A DNA stretch of 34,093 bases, taken from contig DAOTXN010000163.1 of assembly GCA_034435435.1 (NCBI GenBank), positions 1 to 34,093 on the forward strand. The letters are read 5' to 3'. Source of the DNA: DAOTXN01 sp034435435. Lineage in GTDB: Bacteria > Chloroflexota > Anaerolineae > S140-20. The notes beneath the pieces are model-generated. The model searched no databases, was not told the DNA's origin, and worked only from the letters and a program-made list of their open reading frames with translations. This document shows positions 1 to 6,848 of the stretch, piece by piece; the stretch's first letter is position 1, and each line of letters starts with the position of its first letter. The position numbers were made by a program, and so were the translations under genes.

Positions 1-15
1 CCTGGTAGCTCTTTG

Positions 16-82
16 GACAAGATTTACAGGATTTACAGGATTTTTCCACGAATTCCATCCTGTGAATCTTGTGAATCCTGTC
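16..82. repeat. Long imperfect inverted repeat built of 9-nt units
   Basis: The arms 16-41 and 57-82 are each 26 nt long. They pair with 22 Watson-Crick pairs, three G-U pairs and one mismatch around a 15-nt loop. The left arm is itself a run of GATTTACAG-like units of period 9. The element lies downstream of the minus-strand nucleotidyltransferase gene, so it could act as a transcript end, but no T-run follows it. A related period-9 palindrome sits at 15424-15463, which suggests a dispersed intergenic repeat. Confidence 0.7.
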
Positions 83-118
83 GAATGGCTTTGGGTTTGC
101 CGCTTTTACGCATTTGGG

Positions 119-130
119 CTGAGCAGTTAC
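119..130. mobile_element. Solitary IS66-like terminal inverted repeat
   Basis: The 12-mer CTGAGCAGTTAC is identical to the right end of the MITE at 16688-16908. Read on the other strand it begins GTAA, as IS66-family ends do. No matching left end is visible between 1 and 118, so the rest of the element may lie outside the window or be lost. The eight bases after it, GAATAATT, would be the expected target duplication. Confidence 0.45.
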
Positions 131-143
131 GAATAATTTTATC

Positions 144-1808
144 TTATGCGCCGCGGTTCAGCTTTTCCGCTAGCGCCAGCGCTTCGGCGCGAGTTTTTAT
201 TTCCCCCGCCGCCTGCGCCTCGCGGATGGCTTCCAGCAATTGGCCTACCGGCGGGCCGGGCGACAGAGCAAGCGCCGCCATCAATTCGTGCCCGTTCACC
301 AGCGGTGAGGGTGCGACGACTTCTGTGCGTTCAAAAAAGGCGTTGAGCAAGCTCTCGACCACTTCCAGGCGGCGACGCCAGTCCTGGCCGGGAAGCGCCG
401 GCCCATAGGTAGCAAGCTGGTCGGCCAGCGATAACAGCGCCACCTCGACGCCCATTGCGCCAGTGGCTTTAAAGTAGCGATAGATGGCCCGACGAGATGG
501 CCCTTTGCTTTGAGCCAGGTGTCCCGGACGCAGGTGATGGGCGACGATGGTCTGGACCGTTTCCACCTCGTCGTTGCTAAAGCGCAGCGCCCCCAGTCGT
601 TCCGCTGCCAGATCTGCGCCGACCCGCTCGTGCTCGAAAAAGTGCACTCTGGCGTCGTCGCCGACCGAGCGGGTGAGCGGCTTGCCCACGTCGTGCAGCA
701 GCGCCGCCAGCTTGAGCGCCAGGCGCCGATCGCGCGTGTCGCTGAGCGCCTGGCTCAAATGAGCCTTTAGCGCGGTCTGCAATGGCCCCAGGCGTTTCTG
801 TAAATCGCCCCAAGCCCAACCGGGCGCGCTCAGACTCTCCGGCGCGGCCCCGCTCCCCTCCAGACATGCCAAAACCCCTTCTACGGCTGCCACGGTCATG
901 CGCGTGTGCGTCCACACGTCCCAACGGTGCGGCGGCGACTGTTCGACACCCTTGAGCGCCGCACACTCGGCGCACACGCGCATCAGCAGGTCCAAATCGT
1001 CCAACATCTCCAGGTGGCGGGCAGCGGCGGGCGCGGCCAGGATGCGGACTAGCTCATCGCGCACTCGCTCGCCGGATACGCGAAACAACAGCGGTGCGGC
1101 GCGGCGGATCCACGTGACGGTCTGTGGCTCTAAAGCAAAGCCCAGCTCGGCCACGTGGCGCACGGCCCGCAACGTGCGCAGGGGATCGTCCTGAAAGGCG
1201 CTTTCACCAACGGCCCGCAACAAACTGGCGGCCAGGTCGTCGCGTCCGCCCAGCGGATCCAGAATGCGTCCGCTGGCGGCCACGGCCATGGCGTTCACCG
1301 TGAAATCGCGGGCGCGCAGGTCGGCGAGCCAGTCGTCGCCCTGCCGCCGGATAAAGTCCACGTCGAAGCGCTGGCCCGCATAGCGCACGACGACGCGCGC
1401 GATGTCGCGCCGGGGGTCAAGCGATACGAACGCGCCGTGAAAGGCTTTGGCGGCGGCGGCGGCGAGGGCGGTCGCGTCGCCATTCACGACAAAGTCCAGG
1501 TCGTGCAGCGGGCGACCCAACAGCCCGTCGCGCACCGCGCCGCCCACCAGCAGCGCGTCGGCCTGGTGATACTTGAGAAAACCCCACAGGCGACGCAGCA
1601 GGGGGTGGTCTTGCCAGTCGTCCAGGGTGACAAAGTGCAATTCGGGTTTCTCTTTGGGGCGGGAGAGCTGGGCTGCCCGGCGGGCCTCGTCGGCCGTGCG
1701 CCCAACGCCCGCCACCCGCCCGCGCACCAGCGCCACCCAGCGCCCGGCGTAGGGAGTGAGGTCGGGAGCAGCGAGCGAGTTCTGTGGCGGGGATGCTTTA
1801 CGAGACAC
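144..1808 (-). CDS. CCA tRNA nucleotidyltransferase / poly(A) polymerase family protein with HD domain
   Basis: This 554-residue protein belongs to the class II polymerase-beta-type nucleotidyltransferases that add or repair the CCA end of tRNA, or add poly(A). Visible motifs are GGAVRD and the metal-binding DLDFVV in the head domain, DFTVNAMAV, a RTLRAVR nucleotide-recognition stretch, and a C-terminal HD phosphohydrolase domain (LLHDVGKP, then HFFEHE). About 40 N-terminal residues (YAGRWVALV-RGRVAGVGRTADEA) form a small extra domain resembling DUF5678. The GTG start at 1808 is supported by AAGGA six bases upstream. It lies 27 bp after hepT and is probably co-transcribed with it. CCA addition and polyadenylation cannot be told apart from sequence alone. 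Confidence 0.85.
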   Translation of the reverse strand: MSRKASPPQNSLAAPDLTPYAGRWVALVRGRVAGVGRTADEARRAAQLSRPKEKPELHFVTLDDWQDHPLLRRLWGFLKYHQADALLVGGAVRDGLLGRPLHDLDFVVNGDATALAAAAAKAFHGAFVSLDPRRDIARVVVRYAGQRFDVDFIRRQGDDWLADLRARDFTVNAMAVAASGRILDPLGGRDDLAASLLRAVGESAFQDDPLRTLRAVRHVAELGFALEPQTVTWIRRAAPLLFRVSGERVRDELVRILAAPAAARHLEMLDDLDLLMRVCAECAALKGVEQSPPHRWDVWTHTRMTVAAVEGVLACLEGSGAAPESLSAPGWAWGDLQKRLGPLQTALKAHLSQALSDTRDRRLALKLAALLHDVGKPLTRSVGDDARVHFFEHERVGADLAAERLGALRFSNDEVETVQTIVAHHLRPGHLAQSKGPSRRAIYRYFKATGAMGVEVALLSLADQLATYGPALPGQDWRRRLEVVESLLNAFFERTEVVAPSPLVNGHELMAALALSPGPPVGQLLEAIREAQAAGEIKTRAEALALAEKLNRGA

Positions 1809-1835
1809 CGACAGTCCTTGGTACTCCTGAGTCGC

Positions 1836-2171
1836 TCATTTCCACTCCGCCAGAATCGCCTCAATTTGGCCTTTGAGTTCCGGCAGATCGCGCTCCACCG
1901 CGGACCAGACGGCATCTATGTCTATTCCAAAGTAGCGATGGACCAGGATATTGCGCATACCGATGATATGCGCCCAGGGAATTTCTGGATGTCGCTCCCG
2001 AAAATCGGCGGATAGAGCGCGGGCTGCCTCGCCTATGATCTGGAGATAGTGCACCATCCAGGTTTGAATGAGTTCATCGCGCGTCAACGCTGCGCGCCCC
2101 TGGATGGCATACCTTTCTATACGCTGGATGGCCTCATGGATGTCAAAAAGCCGCTCACGATCCCCTCTCAT
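1836..2171 (-). CDS. hepT: HepT-like toxin (HEPN, DUF86) of a MntA/HepT pair
   Basis: This 111-residue HEPN-domain protein is the toxin half of a HepT/MntA module. The RX4HXY motif is present as RNILVHRY in the C-terminal half; in studied pairs it is the RNase catalytic motif, and its Tyr is the target of AMPylation by the partner. The start overlaps the end of mntA by 4 bp (ATGA), the usual arrangement for this pair. The length and the all-helical hydrophobic pattern fit the family. The RNase activity is inferred from the family. Confidence 0.88.
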   Translation of the reverse strand: MRGDRERLFDIHEAIQRIERYAIQGRAALTRDELIQTWMVHYLQIIGEAARALSADFRERHPEIPWAHIIGMRNILVHRYFGIDIDAVWSAVERDLPELKGQIEAILAEWK

Positions 2172-2458
2172 AACGGTACTGCCTCTTTGAGTATGCGCTC
2201 ACGAATACGCTCTCGTAAACCTCGTTCGGTCACCACATCCACTGGCCGATTGAGTAGCGCCTGTAGATCCATCAACAGCGCACCCATGTCAAACAGACTA
2301 CGGCCCTTTTCCATATCGATGAGGAAATCTACATCACTGCCTGGATCGGCTTCACCCCGCGCCACAGAACCGAACACGCGCACGTTGTACGCGCCGTATT
2401 TGGCAGCCAGACGCAAGATCTCGTCGCGCCTGGTTTGCAAAAGCTCCTCGATACCCAT
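2168..2458 (-). CDS. mntA: MntA-like minimal nucleotidyltransferase antitoxin
   Basis: This 96-residue MNT-domain protein carries GSVARGEADPGSDVDFLID, which matches the GSX10DXD signature of minimal nucleotidyltransferases. In characterised systems MntA neutralises HepT by transferring AMP to the Tyr of its RX4HXY motif. The ATG at 2458 is preceded by GGAG nine bases away. It is the first gene of an apparent mntA-hepT-nucleotidyltransferase operon with a promoter at 2501-2529. Confidence 0.88.
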   Translation of the reverse strand: MGIEELLQTRRDEILRLAAKYGAYNVRVFGSVARGEADPGSDVDFLIDMEKGRSLFDMGALLMDLQALLNRPVDVVTERGLRERIRERILKEAVPL

Positions 2459-2500
2459 CGTATGACGCTCCGTTCATTCAGGTTGTCTGTTCCGCTGACT

Positions 2501-2529
2501 AGTGTAGCACAACCGACCGAGAATGAAAA
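2501..2529 (-). promoter_or_regulatory. Predicted sigma70 promoter of mntA-hepT
   Basis: On the minus strand the -35 is TTTTCA (2529-2524), the spacer is 17 bp and the -10 is TACACT (2506-2501). The -10 is preceded by TGC, giving an extended -10. The start of transcription would be near 2494, about 36 bases before the mntA ATG. Confidence 0.55.
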
Positions 2530-2630
2530 GCCCTCGTCGAACGGCGCACCAACCGCAGGATGCTGCACAGATTGTATCACCCCCTGGCAATTCTGTAAAT
2601 CACCCAATGTGAACCAGGTCGGGCCTTCCC

Positions 2631-2659
2631 TTTACCAACCGCCCCAACTGTGTTAAAAT
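2631..2659 (+). promoter_or_regulatory. Predicted sigma70 promoter of the DsbA-cyclophilin gene
   Basis: The -35 is TTTACC (2631-2636), the spacer is 17 bp and the -10 is TAAAAT (2654-2659). Transcription would begin near 2666, leaving a leader of about 50 bases before the ATG at 2716. The leader contains the strong Shine-Dalgarno GAGGAGA at 2703-2709. Confidence 0.6.
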
Positions 2660-2715
2660 CCCGCGCATTATCTCAGCTTCCTGGAAGTTGGAGAAATCTA
2701 TTGAGGAGAAAGAGC

Positions 2716-4032
2716 ATGTTCAAACCCAAATACCTCAGCCTGGTCGCGCTGGCGGCGTTGTGGTTGAGCGCGTGTACTCGGGCTGAGGACCCAACTGCAA
2801 CCTTTGCGCCGACAGTCGCGCCGACGGTCGTGGCCCAGGTCACGCCGACGGACCGGCCAACACAGCCGCCCGCGACGGCGGCAAATGCGCCTGCGGCGAC
2901 GGCGGACCGGCCGGACCCCACGGCGACCCAGCCGCCCGCGGCGACCGAGACCCCGGCCGGGCCGGACTTGTCGTTTCTGGAGATCCGAGCGGACGACTGG
3001 ACCCAGGGCCCACCCGGCGCAGCGGTGACGATCATCGAGTACAGCGACTTTCAGTGACCGGCCTGCGGGGCCGTTGCGCCCTGGATTGCTCGTCTGGAAG
3101 ACGAGTACGGAGATGATCTACAGTTCGTTTTTCGCCACTTGCCGCTCATCAGCATTCACGACAAGGCTCAACTGGCGCACGAGGCTTCCGAGGCCGCCGG
3201 CGCTCAGGGGGCTTTTTGGGAGATGCACGACCTGCTCTTTGAGCGCCAGCAAGCGTGGAGCGTGGTCCAGCCAGACCAGGCCCGCGAGCTATTCATCGGT
3301 TACGCCGACGAGTTGGGGTTGGACGTCGAGCAGTTTACGACCGATTTGGAACAAGGAACCTTTCAGGGCAAGGTGCTGGCCAGCTATCAGGAAGCCACAG
3401 CCCTTCAACTGCCCGGCACTCCCACTTTTTTCATCAACGGCCAATATTTCCAGGCCCCATTGAGCTATTTCTATCTGGATGCTTTTGTGCGCCTGGGGCT
3501 GTTGGAGTCAGAGCAGTACGCGGCGGCCCCCGAGATGAGCATTGACCCGAACAAAAAATATCGGGCCACCATCAAGACCGACAAAGGGGATATCGTGCTG
3601 GAGCTGGACGCCCAAGTGGCGCCGGTCACGGTGAATAACTTTGTCTTTCTGGCCCGCGCAGGCTGGTACGACGGTGTGACCTTTTTCCGTGTGTTGCCGG
3701 GCTTTGTGGCGCAATCGGGCGACCCCACCGACACCGGTCTGGGCGGCCCGGGTTATGAGCTGCCGGCAGAAATTGGCCTGTTGCACGAGGCCGGCGCCAT
3801 CGCCATGGCCCGGCGCAGCGACGAGGTGAATCCGGAGCGCATGTCCAGCGGCAGTCAGTTCTACATCGCGTTAGAAGCGCTGCCCCAGTTGGATAACGCC
3901 TACACAGTGTTCGGGTACGTGGTCGAGGGGTTGGAGGTCGCCCAATCATTGACTGCGCGCGACCCATCCCAAAATCCCGAACTGCCGCCCGGCGATGCGA
4001 TTATCACGATAGAGATCAAAGAGTTGGATTAA
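2716..4032 (+). CDS. Candidate selenoprotein: lipoprotein with DsbA-like domain (UPAC) fused to cyclophilin
   Basis: Read through one in-frame TGA (3055-3057), this is a 438-residue envelope lipoprotein. Residues 1-19 form a lipoprotein signal ending LSAC, followed by a Pro/Thr/Ala-rich linker of about 70 residues. A DsbA-like thioredoxin domain follows (VTIIEYSDFQ, then the TGA, then PACG; FWEMHDLLFE; GTPTFFING with cis-Pro P236). The C-terminal third is a peptidyl-prolyl isomerase of cyclophilin type (TDKGDIVLELD, FFRVLPGFVAQSGD, SSGSQFYIA, VFGYVVEGLEV). The TGA is codon 114, exactly where the nucleophilic Cys of the usual CPxC motif belongs, giving U-P-A-C with C117 as resolving Cys. No other stop interrupts the frame. 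The start is ATG with SD GAGGAGA. Sec insertion is inference; the alternatives are a nonsense mutation or a base-call error changing TGC/TGT to TGA. Expected role: oxidative folding or disulfide exchange plus proline isomerisation outside the membrane. Confidence 0.75.
3087..3107 (+). promoter_or_regulatory. Candidate bacterial SECIS hairpin
   Basis: Downstream of the in-frame TGA, bases 3087-3095 pair with 3099-3107 (one G-U pair) to give a 9-bp stem with a GGA loop. The first loop G lies 39 nt after the last base of TGA. A bacterial SECIS is a stem-loop just 3' of UGA with a G among the first apical loop bases. The distance here is at or slightly beyond the range I recall for such elements. 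A second, shorter hairpin (3059-3063 with 3069-3073) follows the TGA immediately. Confidence 0.4.
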
Positions 4033-4046
4033 GGTATACCCCGTGC

Positions 4047-4075
4047 TTGCTGCTTGCTGACGCTGATGGTATAAT
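4047..4075 (+). promoter_or_regulatory. Predicted sigma70 promoter of dedA
   Basis: The -35 is TTGCTG (4047-4052), the spacer is 17 bp and the -10 is a perfect TATAAT (4070-4075) preceded by TGG (extended -10). Transcription would start near 4082, giving a leader of about 100 bases that holds the hairpin at 4122-4144. Confidence 0.65.
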
Positions 4076-4121
4076 GAGCGCCTGTGATCAAGTACGGCAA
4101 AACGCCATACTCATACTCACG

Positions 4122-4144
4122 GCCCCCGTCCCGAGGACGGGGGC
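4122..4144 (+). other. GC-rich hairpin in the dedA leader
   Basis: A perfect 10-bp stem (4122-4131 with 4135-4144) closes a CGA loop, between the predicted promoter and the dedA start. The bases after it (TTGTAG) are not a proper T-run, so it is only a weak attenuator candidate. No known riboswitch class was recognised around it. Confidence 0.5.
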
Positions 4145-4183
4145 TTGTAGTGATGACGCTGAAACTATCTTGGGAGACAATGG

Positions 4184-4840
4184 ATGTCAATTGACTTGGA
4201 GCAACTTATTCAGCACGTCGGCTACGTCGGCCTGTTCGCCATTGTATTCGCCGAATCGGGACTTTTCTTTGGCTTTTTTCTACCTGGCGACAGCTTGCTG
4301 CTCACTGCTGGGCTGCTGGCCTCGCGCGGCTTGCTCAGTATCGTGATCTTGATCCCCGTTCTCTTTGTGGGGGCGGTGTTGGGTGACACGGTGGGCTATT
4401 GGTTCGGCGCCAAGACCGGTCCCCGAATTTTCACACGCGAGAAATCACTCCTTTTCAAGCCGAAAAACCTGCTGGCCGCCAAAGCGTTCTACGAGAAACA
4501 CGGCGGCAAGACCATCACCCTGGCCCGGTTTTTGCCCTTTATCCGCACCTTTGCGCCTATCGTGGCCGGTGCGGTGCGCATGCACTACCGTCGCTTCTTG
4601 ATGTTCAACTTGTTGGGGGGCGTCTTGTGGGCCATCGGGGTGACGCTGTTGGGATACACGCTCGGTTCTGCTCTGGGGCACGTGGAAGGGATTGACCGCT
4701 ATTTTACGCTGTTGGTGCTGGCCTTCTTTTTCATCCCTGGCATCCCAACCCTGCTCCACCTGTGGAGGGACAACAAGGACAAGATCCTCAGCTGGATCGG
4801 CGAGCGACTAGGACGCCGCGCCCCTTCGTCTGAAGCCTAA
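4184..4840 (+). CDS. DedA family membrane protein
   Basis: This 218-residue integral membrane protein belongs to the DedA (SNARE-associated, PF09335) family; several members are undecaprenyl-phosphate or phospholipid flippases. Diagnostic features are FAESGLFFGFFLPGDSLL near the N-terminus (acidic residue and re-entrant-loop region), LGDTVGYWFGAKTGPRIF, and the conserved ARFLPFIRTFAPIVAG segment with its essential-type Arg residues. Hydrophobic segments then lead to a basic C-terminal tail. The ATG at 4184 has GGGAG seven bases upstream; a second ATG at 4180 is out of frame. It is a single-gene transcription unit with its own promoter and terminator. The exact lipid substrate cannot be read from the sequence. 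Confidence 0.92.
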   Translation: MSIDLEQLIQHVGYVGLFAIVFAESGLFFGFFLPGDSLLLTAGLLASRGLLSIVILIPVLFVGAVLGDTVGYWFGAKTGPRIFTREKSLLFKPKNLLAAKAFYEKHGGKTITLARFLPFIRTFAPIVAGAVRMHYRRFLMFNLLGGVLWAIGVTLLGYTLGSALGHVEGIDRYFTLLVLAFFFIPGIPTLLHLWRDNKDKILSWIGERLGRRAPSSEA

Positions 4841-4858
4841 AACCGGCGCGCCATCCAA

Positions 4859-4891
4859 GCGTGACACGTTCCAGAACGTGTCACGCTTTTT
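4859..4891 (+). terminator. Rho-independent terminator after dedA
   Basis: A perfect 12-bp stem (4859-4870 with 4875-4886) with a four-base CCAG loop is followed directly by five T residues. It begins 19 bp after the dedA stop codon. It separates dedA from the next gene, which has its own promoter. Confidence 0.92.
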
Positions 4892-4915
4892 GTTATCTCT
4901 TTTGCCGGTTTGGAT

Positions 4916-4944
4916 TTGACGCTTTGCTCAGGGTCAAGTAGAAT
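4916..4944 (+). promoter_or_regulatory. Predicted sigma70 promoter of fabL
   Basis: The -35 is TTGACG (4916-4921), the spacer is 17 bp and the -10 is TAGAAT (4939-4944). Both hexamers match five of six consensus bases. The start of transcription would be near 4951, about 22 bases before the ATG at 4973. Confidence 0.65.
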
Positions 4945-4972
4945 CCATGAAAAGACGCTCAGCAGAAACCCG

Positions 4973-5761
4973 ATGGCTCAAACACCCTATTTCTCCTTTT
5001 CCTTCCAAGATCGCGTGGCCCTGGTCACCGGCAGCGGGCGCGGCATCGGGCGTGAAATTGCGCTTACTTTCGCCCGGGCCGGGGCCGACGTGGTGATTAA
5101 CTTTTTCCGCAATCGGGCGCCTGCTGCAGAGACGGCGGCAGAGATCGAAGCGCTGGGCCGGCGGGCGCTGGTCGTCAAGGCCAACATCGCCGACCCACCG
5201 CAGTTAGAGCGCTTGTTCGCCGAGATCGACGCCGCCTTTGGTGGATTGGACTATTTGATATGCAACGCCGCGTCGGGCTATAACCGGCCGGCGCTGGAAC
5301 AAAAGGTGAGGGGCTGGGATTGGACGATGAACATCAACGCCCGCGCAGCCCTGTTTGCCGCGCAGCACGCCGCGCCGCTGATGCAAAAGCGGGGCGGCGG
5401 GGCCATCGTCAACATGTCCAGCATCGGCAGTTTCCGCACGTTGCCAGATTACGTGGTCGTAGGGGCCAGCAAAGCGGCGTTGGAGGCCGTGACGCGCTAC
5501 CTGGCAGTAGAACTCGCGCCCTATAACATCAACGTCAACGCCGTGTCGGGAGGCGTGGTCGTCACCGAGGCGCTTCAGCATTTCGAGTTTACCCGCGACG
5601 GCGCAATTTTTTCCGAGATTGCCGCACACACCCCTGCAGGACGCAACGTCGAGCCGGCCGACCTCGCCCGCGTCGTGGCATTCCTGTGTACTCCGGCGGC
5701 GGCGATGATCCGCGGGCAGGTGATTCTGGTCGACGGGGGTTTCACGCTCACCGTCTTGTAG
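4973..5761 (+). CDS. fabL: Enoyl-ACP reductase III (FabL-like SDR)
   Basis: This 262-residue short-chain dehydrogenase should carry out the last, NADPH-dependent step of each fatty-acid elongation cycle, reducing enoyl-ACP. The cofactor site TGSGRGIG is at residues 19-26 and the NAA motif at 98-100. The catalytic Tyr160 and Lys167 are spaced YX6K, as in enoyl reductases, not YX3K as in ordinary SDRs. The stretch SKAALEAVTRYLAVELAP and the following VNAVSGG, TPAGR and MIRGQ motifs match Bacillus subtilis FabL closely, as I recall that sequence. The ATG at 4973 was chosen because the promoter at 4916-4944 excludes upstream starts; its Shine-Dalgarno is poor. A different enoyl substrate remains possible. 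Confidence 0.82.
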   Translation: MAQTPYFSFSFQDRVALVTGSGRGIGREIALTFARAGADVVINFFRNRAPAAETAAEIEALGRRALVVKANIADPPQLERLFAEIDAAFGGLDYLICNAASGYNRPALEQKVRGWDWTMNINARAALFAAQHAAPLMQKRGGGAIVNMSSIGSFRTLPDYVVVGASKAALEAVTRYLAVELAPYNINVNAVSGGVVVTEALQHFEFTRDGAIFSEIAAHTPAGRNVEPADLARVVAFLCTPAAAMIRGQVILVDGGFTLTVL

Positions 5762-5832
5762 TGCGTCCTCGCAACGCATGGAGGCGCGCCGGGCAAGATA
5801 GGGCAAAATCGGGGGGGAAGGAGAATAAGCTG

Positions 5833-6834
5833 ATGTCCGAATTTACCATTCCCTGGCAGTCGTTGGTGGACGCTGCTCCCGATGGTCTGTTCGTGGTGGA
5901 CCCCGGCGGCGCGGTTTGCTATGCCAACGCCGCCGCCCTGAGCCTGCTGGGACTGCCAGCGCCCGGTGGTATGTTGGCGGATGAATGGCTCGCCGGCCTG
6001 GACGATTCGAGTCGCCAACAGGCGCTCAAGACCATCGCGGACGTGGGTCAGGTGCGTCTGTCTCTGCCCGAAGCGCAGCCCGCGTTTCTTTTGCTTCAGA
6101 CCGAAGCGCTAGAGGGGGGCGGGGTGGTGGGGCGCGTGCGCCGCGATTACGAGGTGGAGGCCTCGGAGATCATTGCGATTCTGGTGCACGAGCTGCGCCT
6201 GCCGATGACCTCGATCATGGGCTACGCCCGCATGCTGGCGACCATCGGCGTCGAATCGCTGAACGAGATGCAGCGCCAATTCATCGACACCATTGACCGC
6301 AACGTGAAACGCCTGGATCGGGATTTATCGGCCGTGCAAGATATGACGCGGGTGGATCGGCGCAAACTCAAGCTCAACGTCATGCCCCAGTCGGTCGCCG
6401 AGGTCGCCGCGCAGGCGCTGGCCGGTCTTGAGCCACTGATCGAAGAAAAGGGGCATCACATCAGCCTCGACCTCCCGGCCGACTTGCCGCCCGTCCAGGC
6501 CGACGCGGAGCGCCTGGAGCAGATTTTGCACATTCTGTTGGACAACGCCGTCAAATATACGCCGACCGGCGGCGAAATCACGCTGCAGGGTAGCGTGGTG
6601 GATGGGACCGTGCAGATCGACGTCGTGGACAACGGCCCGGGCATTCCCGTGACCGAGCAGGCGCAGATTTTCTCCAAATTTTTTCGGGGCGAGGCCGAGC
6701 ACATCCGTGCGCACCCCGGATTGGGTCTCAATTTGTACATTGCGCGCGGATTGGTCGAGATGCAAGGAGGCCGGTTGTGGTTCGAGAGCGTGGAAGGGCA
6801 GGGGAGTACGTTTAGCTTGACGCTGTCTGGTTAG
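5833..6834 (+). CDS. Soluble PAS-domain sensor histidine kinase
   Basis: This 333-residue cytoplasmic kinase has no membrane segment. A PAS-like sensor (DAAPDGLFVVDPGGAVCYANAAALSLLG) occupies roughly residues 10-95. The HisKA dimerisation helix has phospho-acceptor His119 in the variant H-box VHELRLPMTS. The ATPase domain shows N-box LLDNAVKYTP, G1 DNGPGIP and G2 HPGLGLNLYIARG. The ATG at 5833 follows the strong SD AAGGAG. No response regulator gene is adjacent, so it is an orphan kinase. It lies 71 bp after fabL and 14 bp before the deaminase gene, so co-transcription with both is possible. The signal sensed is unknown. Confidence 0.88.
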   Translation: MSEFTIPWQSLVDAAPDGLFVVDPGGAVCYANAAALSLLGLPAPGGMLADEWLAGLDDSSRQQALKTIADVGQVRLSLPEAQPAFLLLQTEALEGGGVVGRVRRDYEVEASEIIAILVHELRLPMTSIMGYARMLATIGVESLNEMQRQFIDTIDRNVKRLDRDLSAVQDMTRVDRRKLKLNVMPQSVAEVAAQALAGLEPLIEEKGHHISLDLPADLPPVQADAERLEQILHILLDNAVKYTPTGGEITLQGSVVDGTVQIDVVDNGPGIPVTEQAQIFSKFFRGEAEHIRAHPGLGLNLYIARGLVEMQGGRLWFESVEGQGSTFSLTLSG

Positions 6835-6848
6835 GAAAGGATGGGGGG

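Noticed and set aside
2168..2458. Kanamycin-type aminoglycoside nucleotidyltransferase
   Set aside because: The GSX10DXD motif is shared, but the 96-residue length and the overlapping RX4HXY partner identify an MNT/HEPN toxin-antitoxin pair.
3139..4032. Separate downstream gene starting at a TTG at 3139
   Set aside because: The frame is continuous with the upstream lipoprotein and the TTG lies inside the DsbA domain after its active site. A protein starting there would lack its signal and catalytic motif.
4122..4144. Rho-independent terminator or known riboswitch in the dedA leader
   Set aside because: The stem is strong but lacks a T-run, and no conserved riboswitch core was recognised. 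It is listed only as a hairpin.
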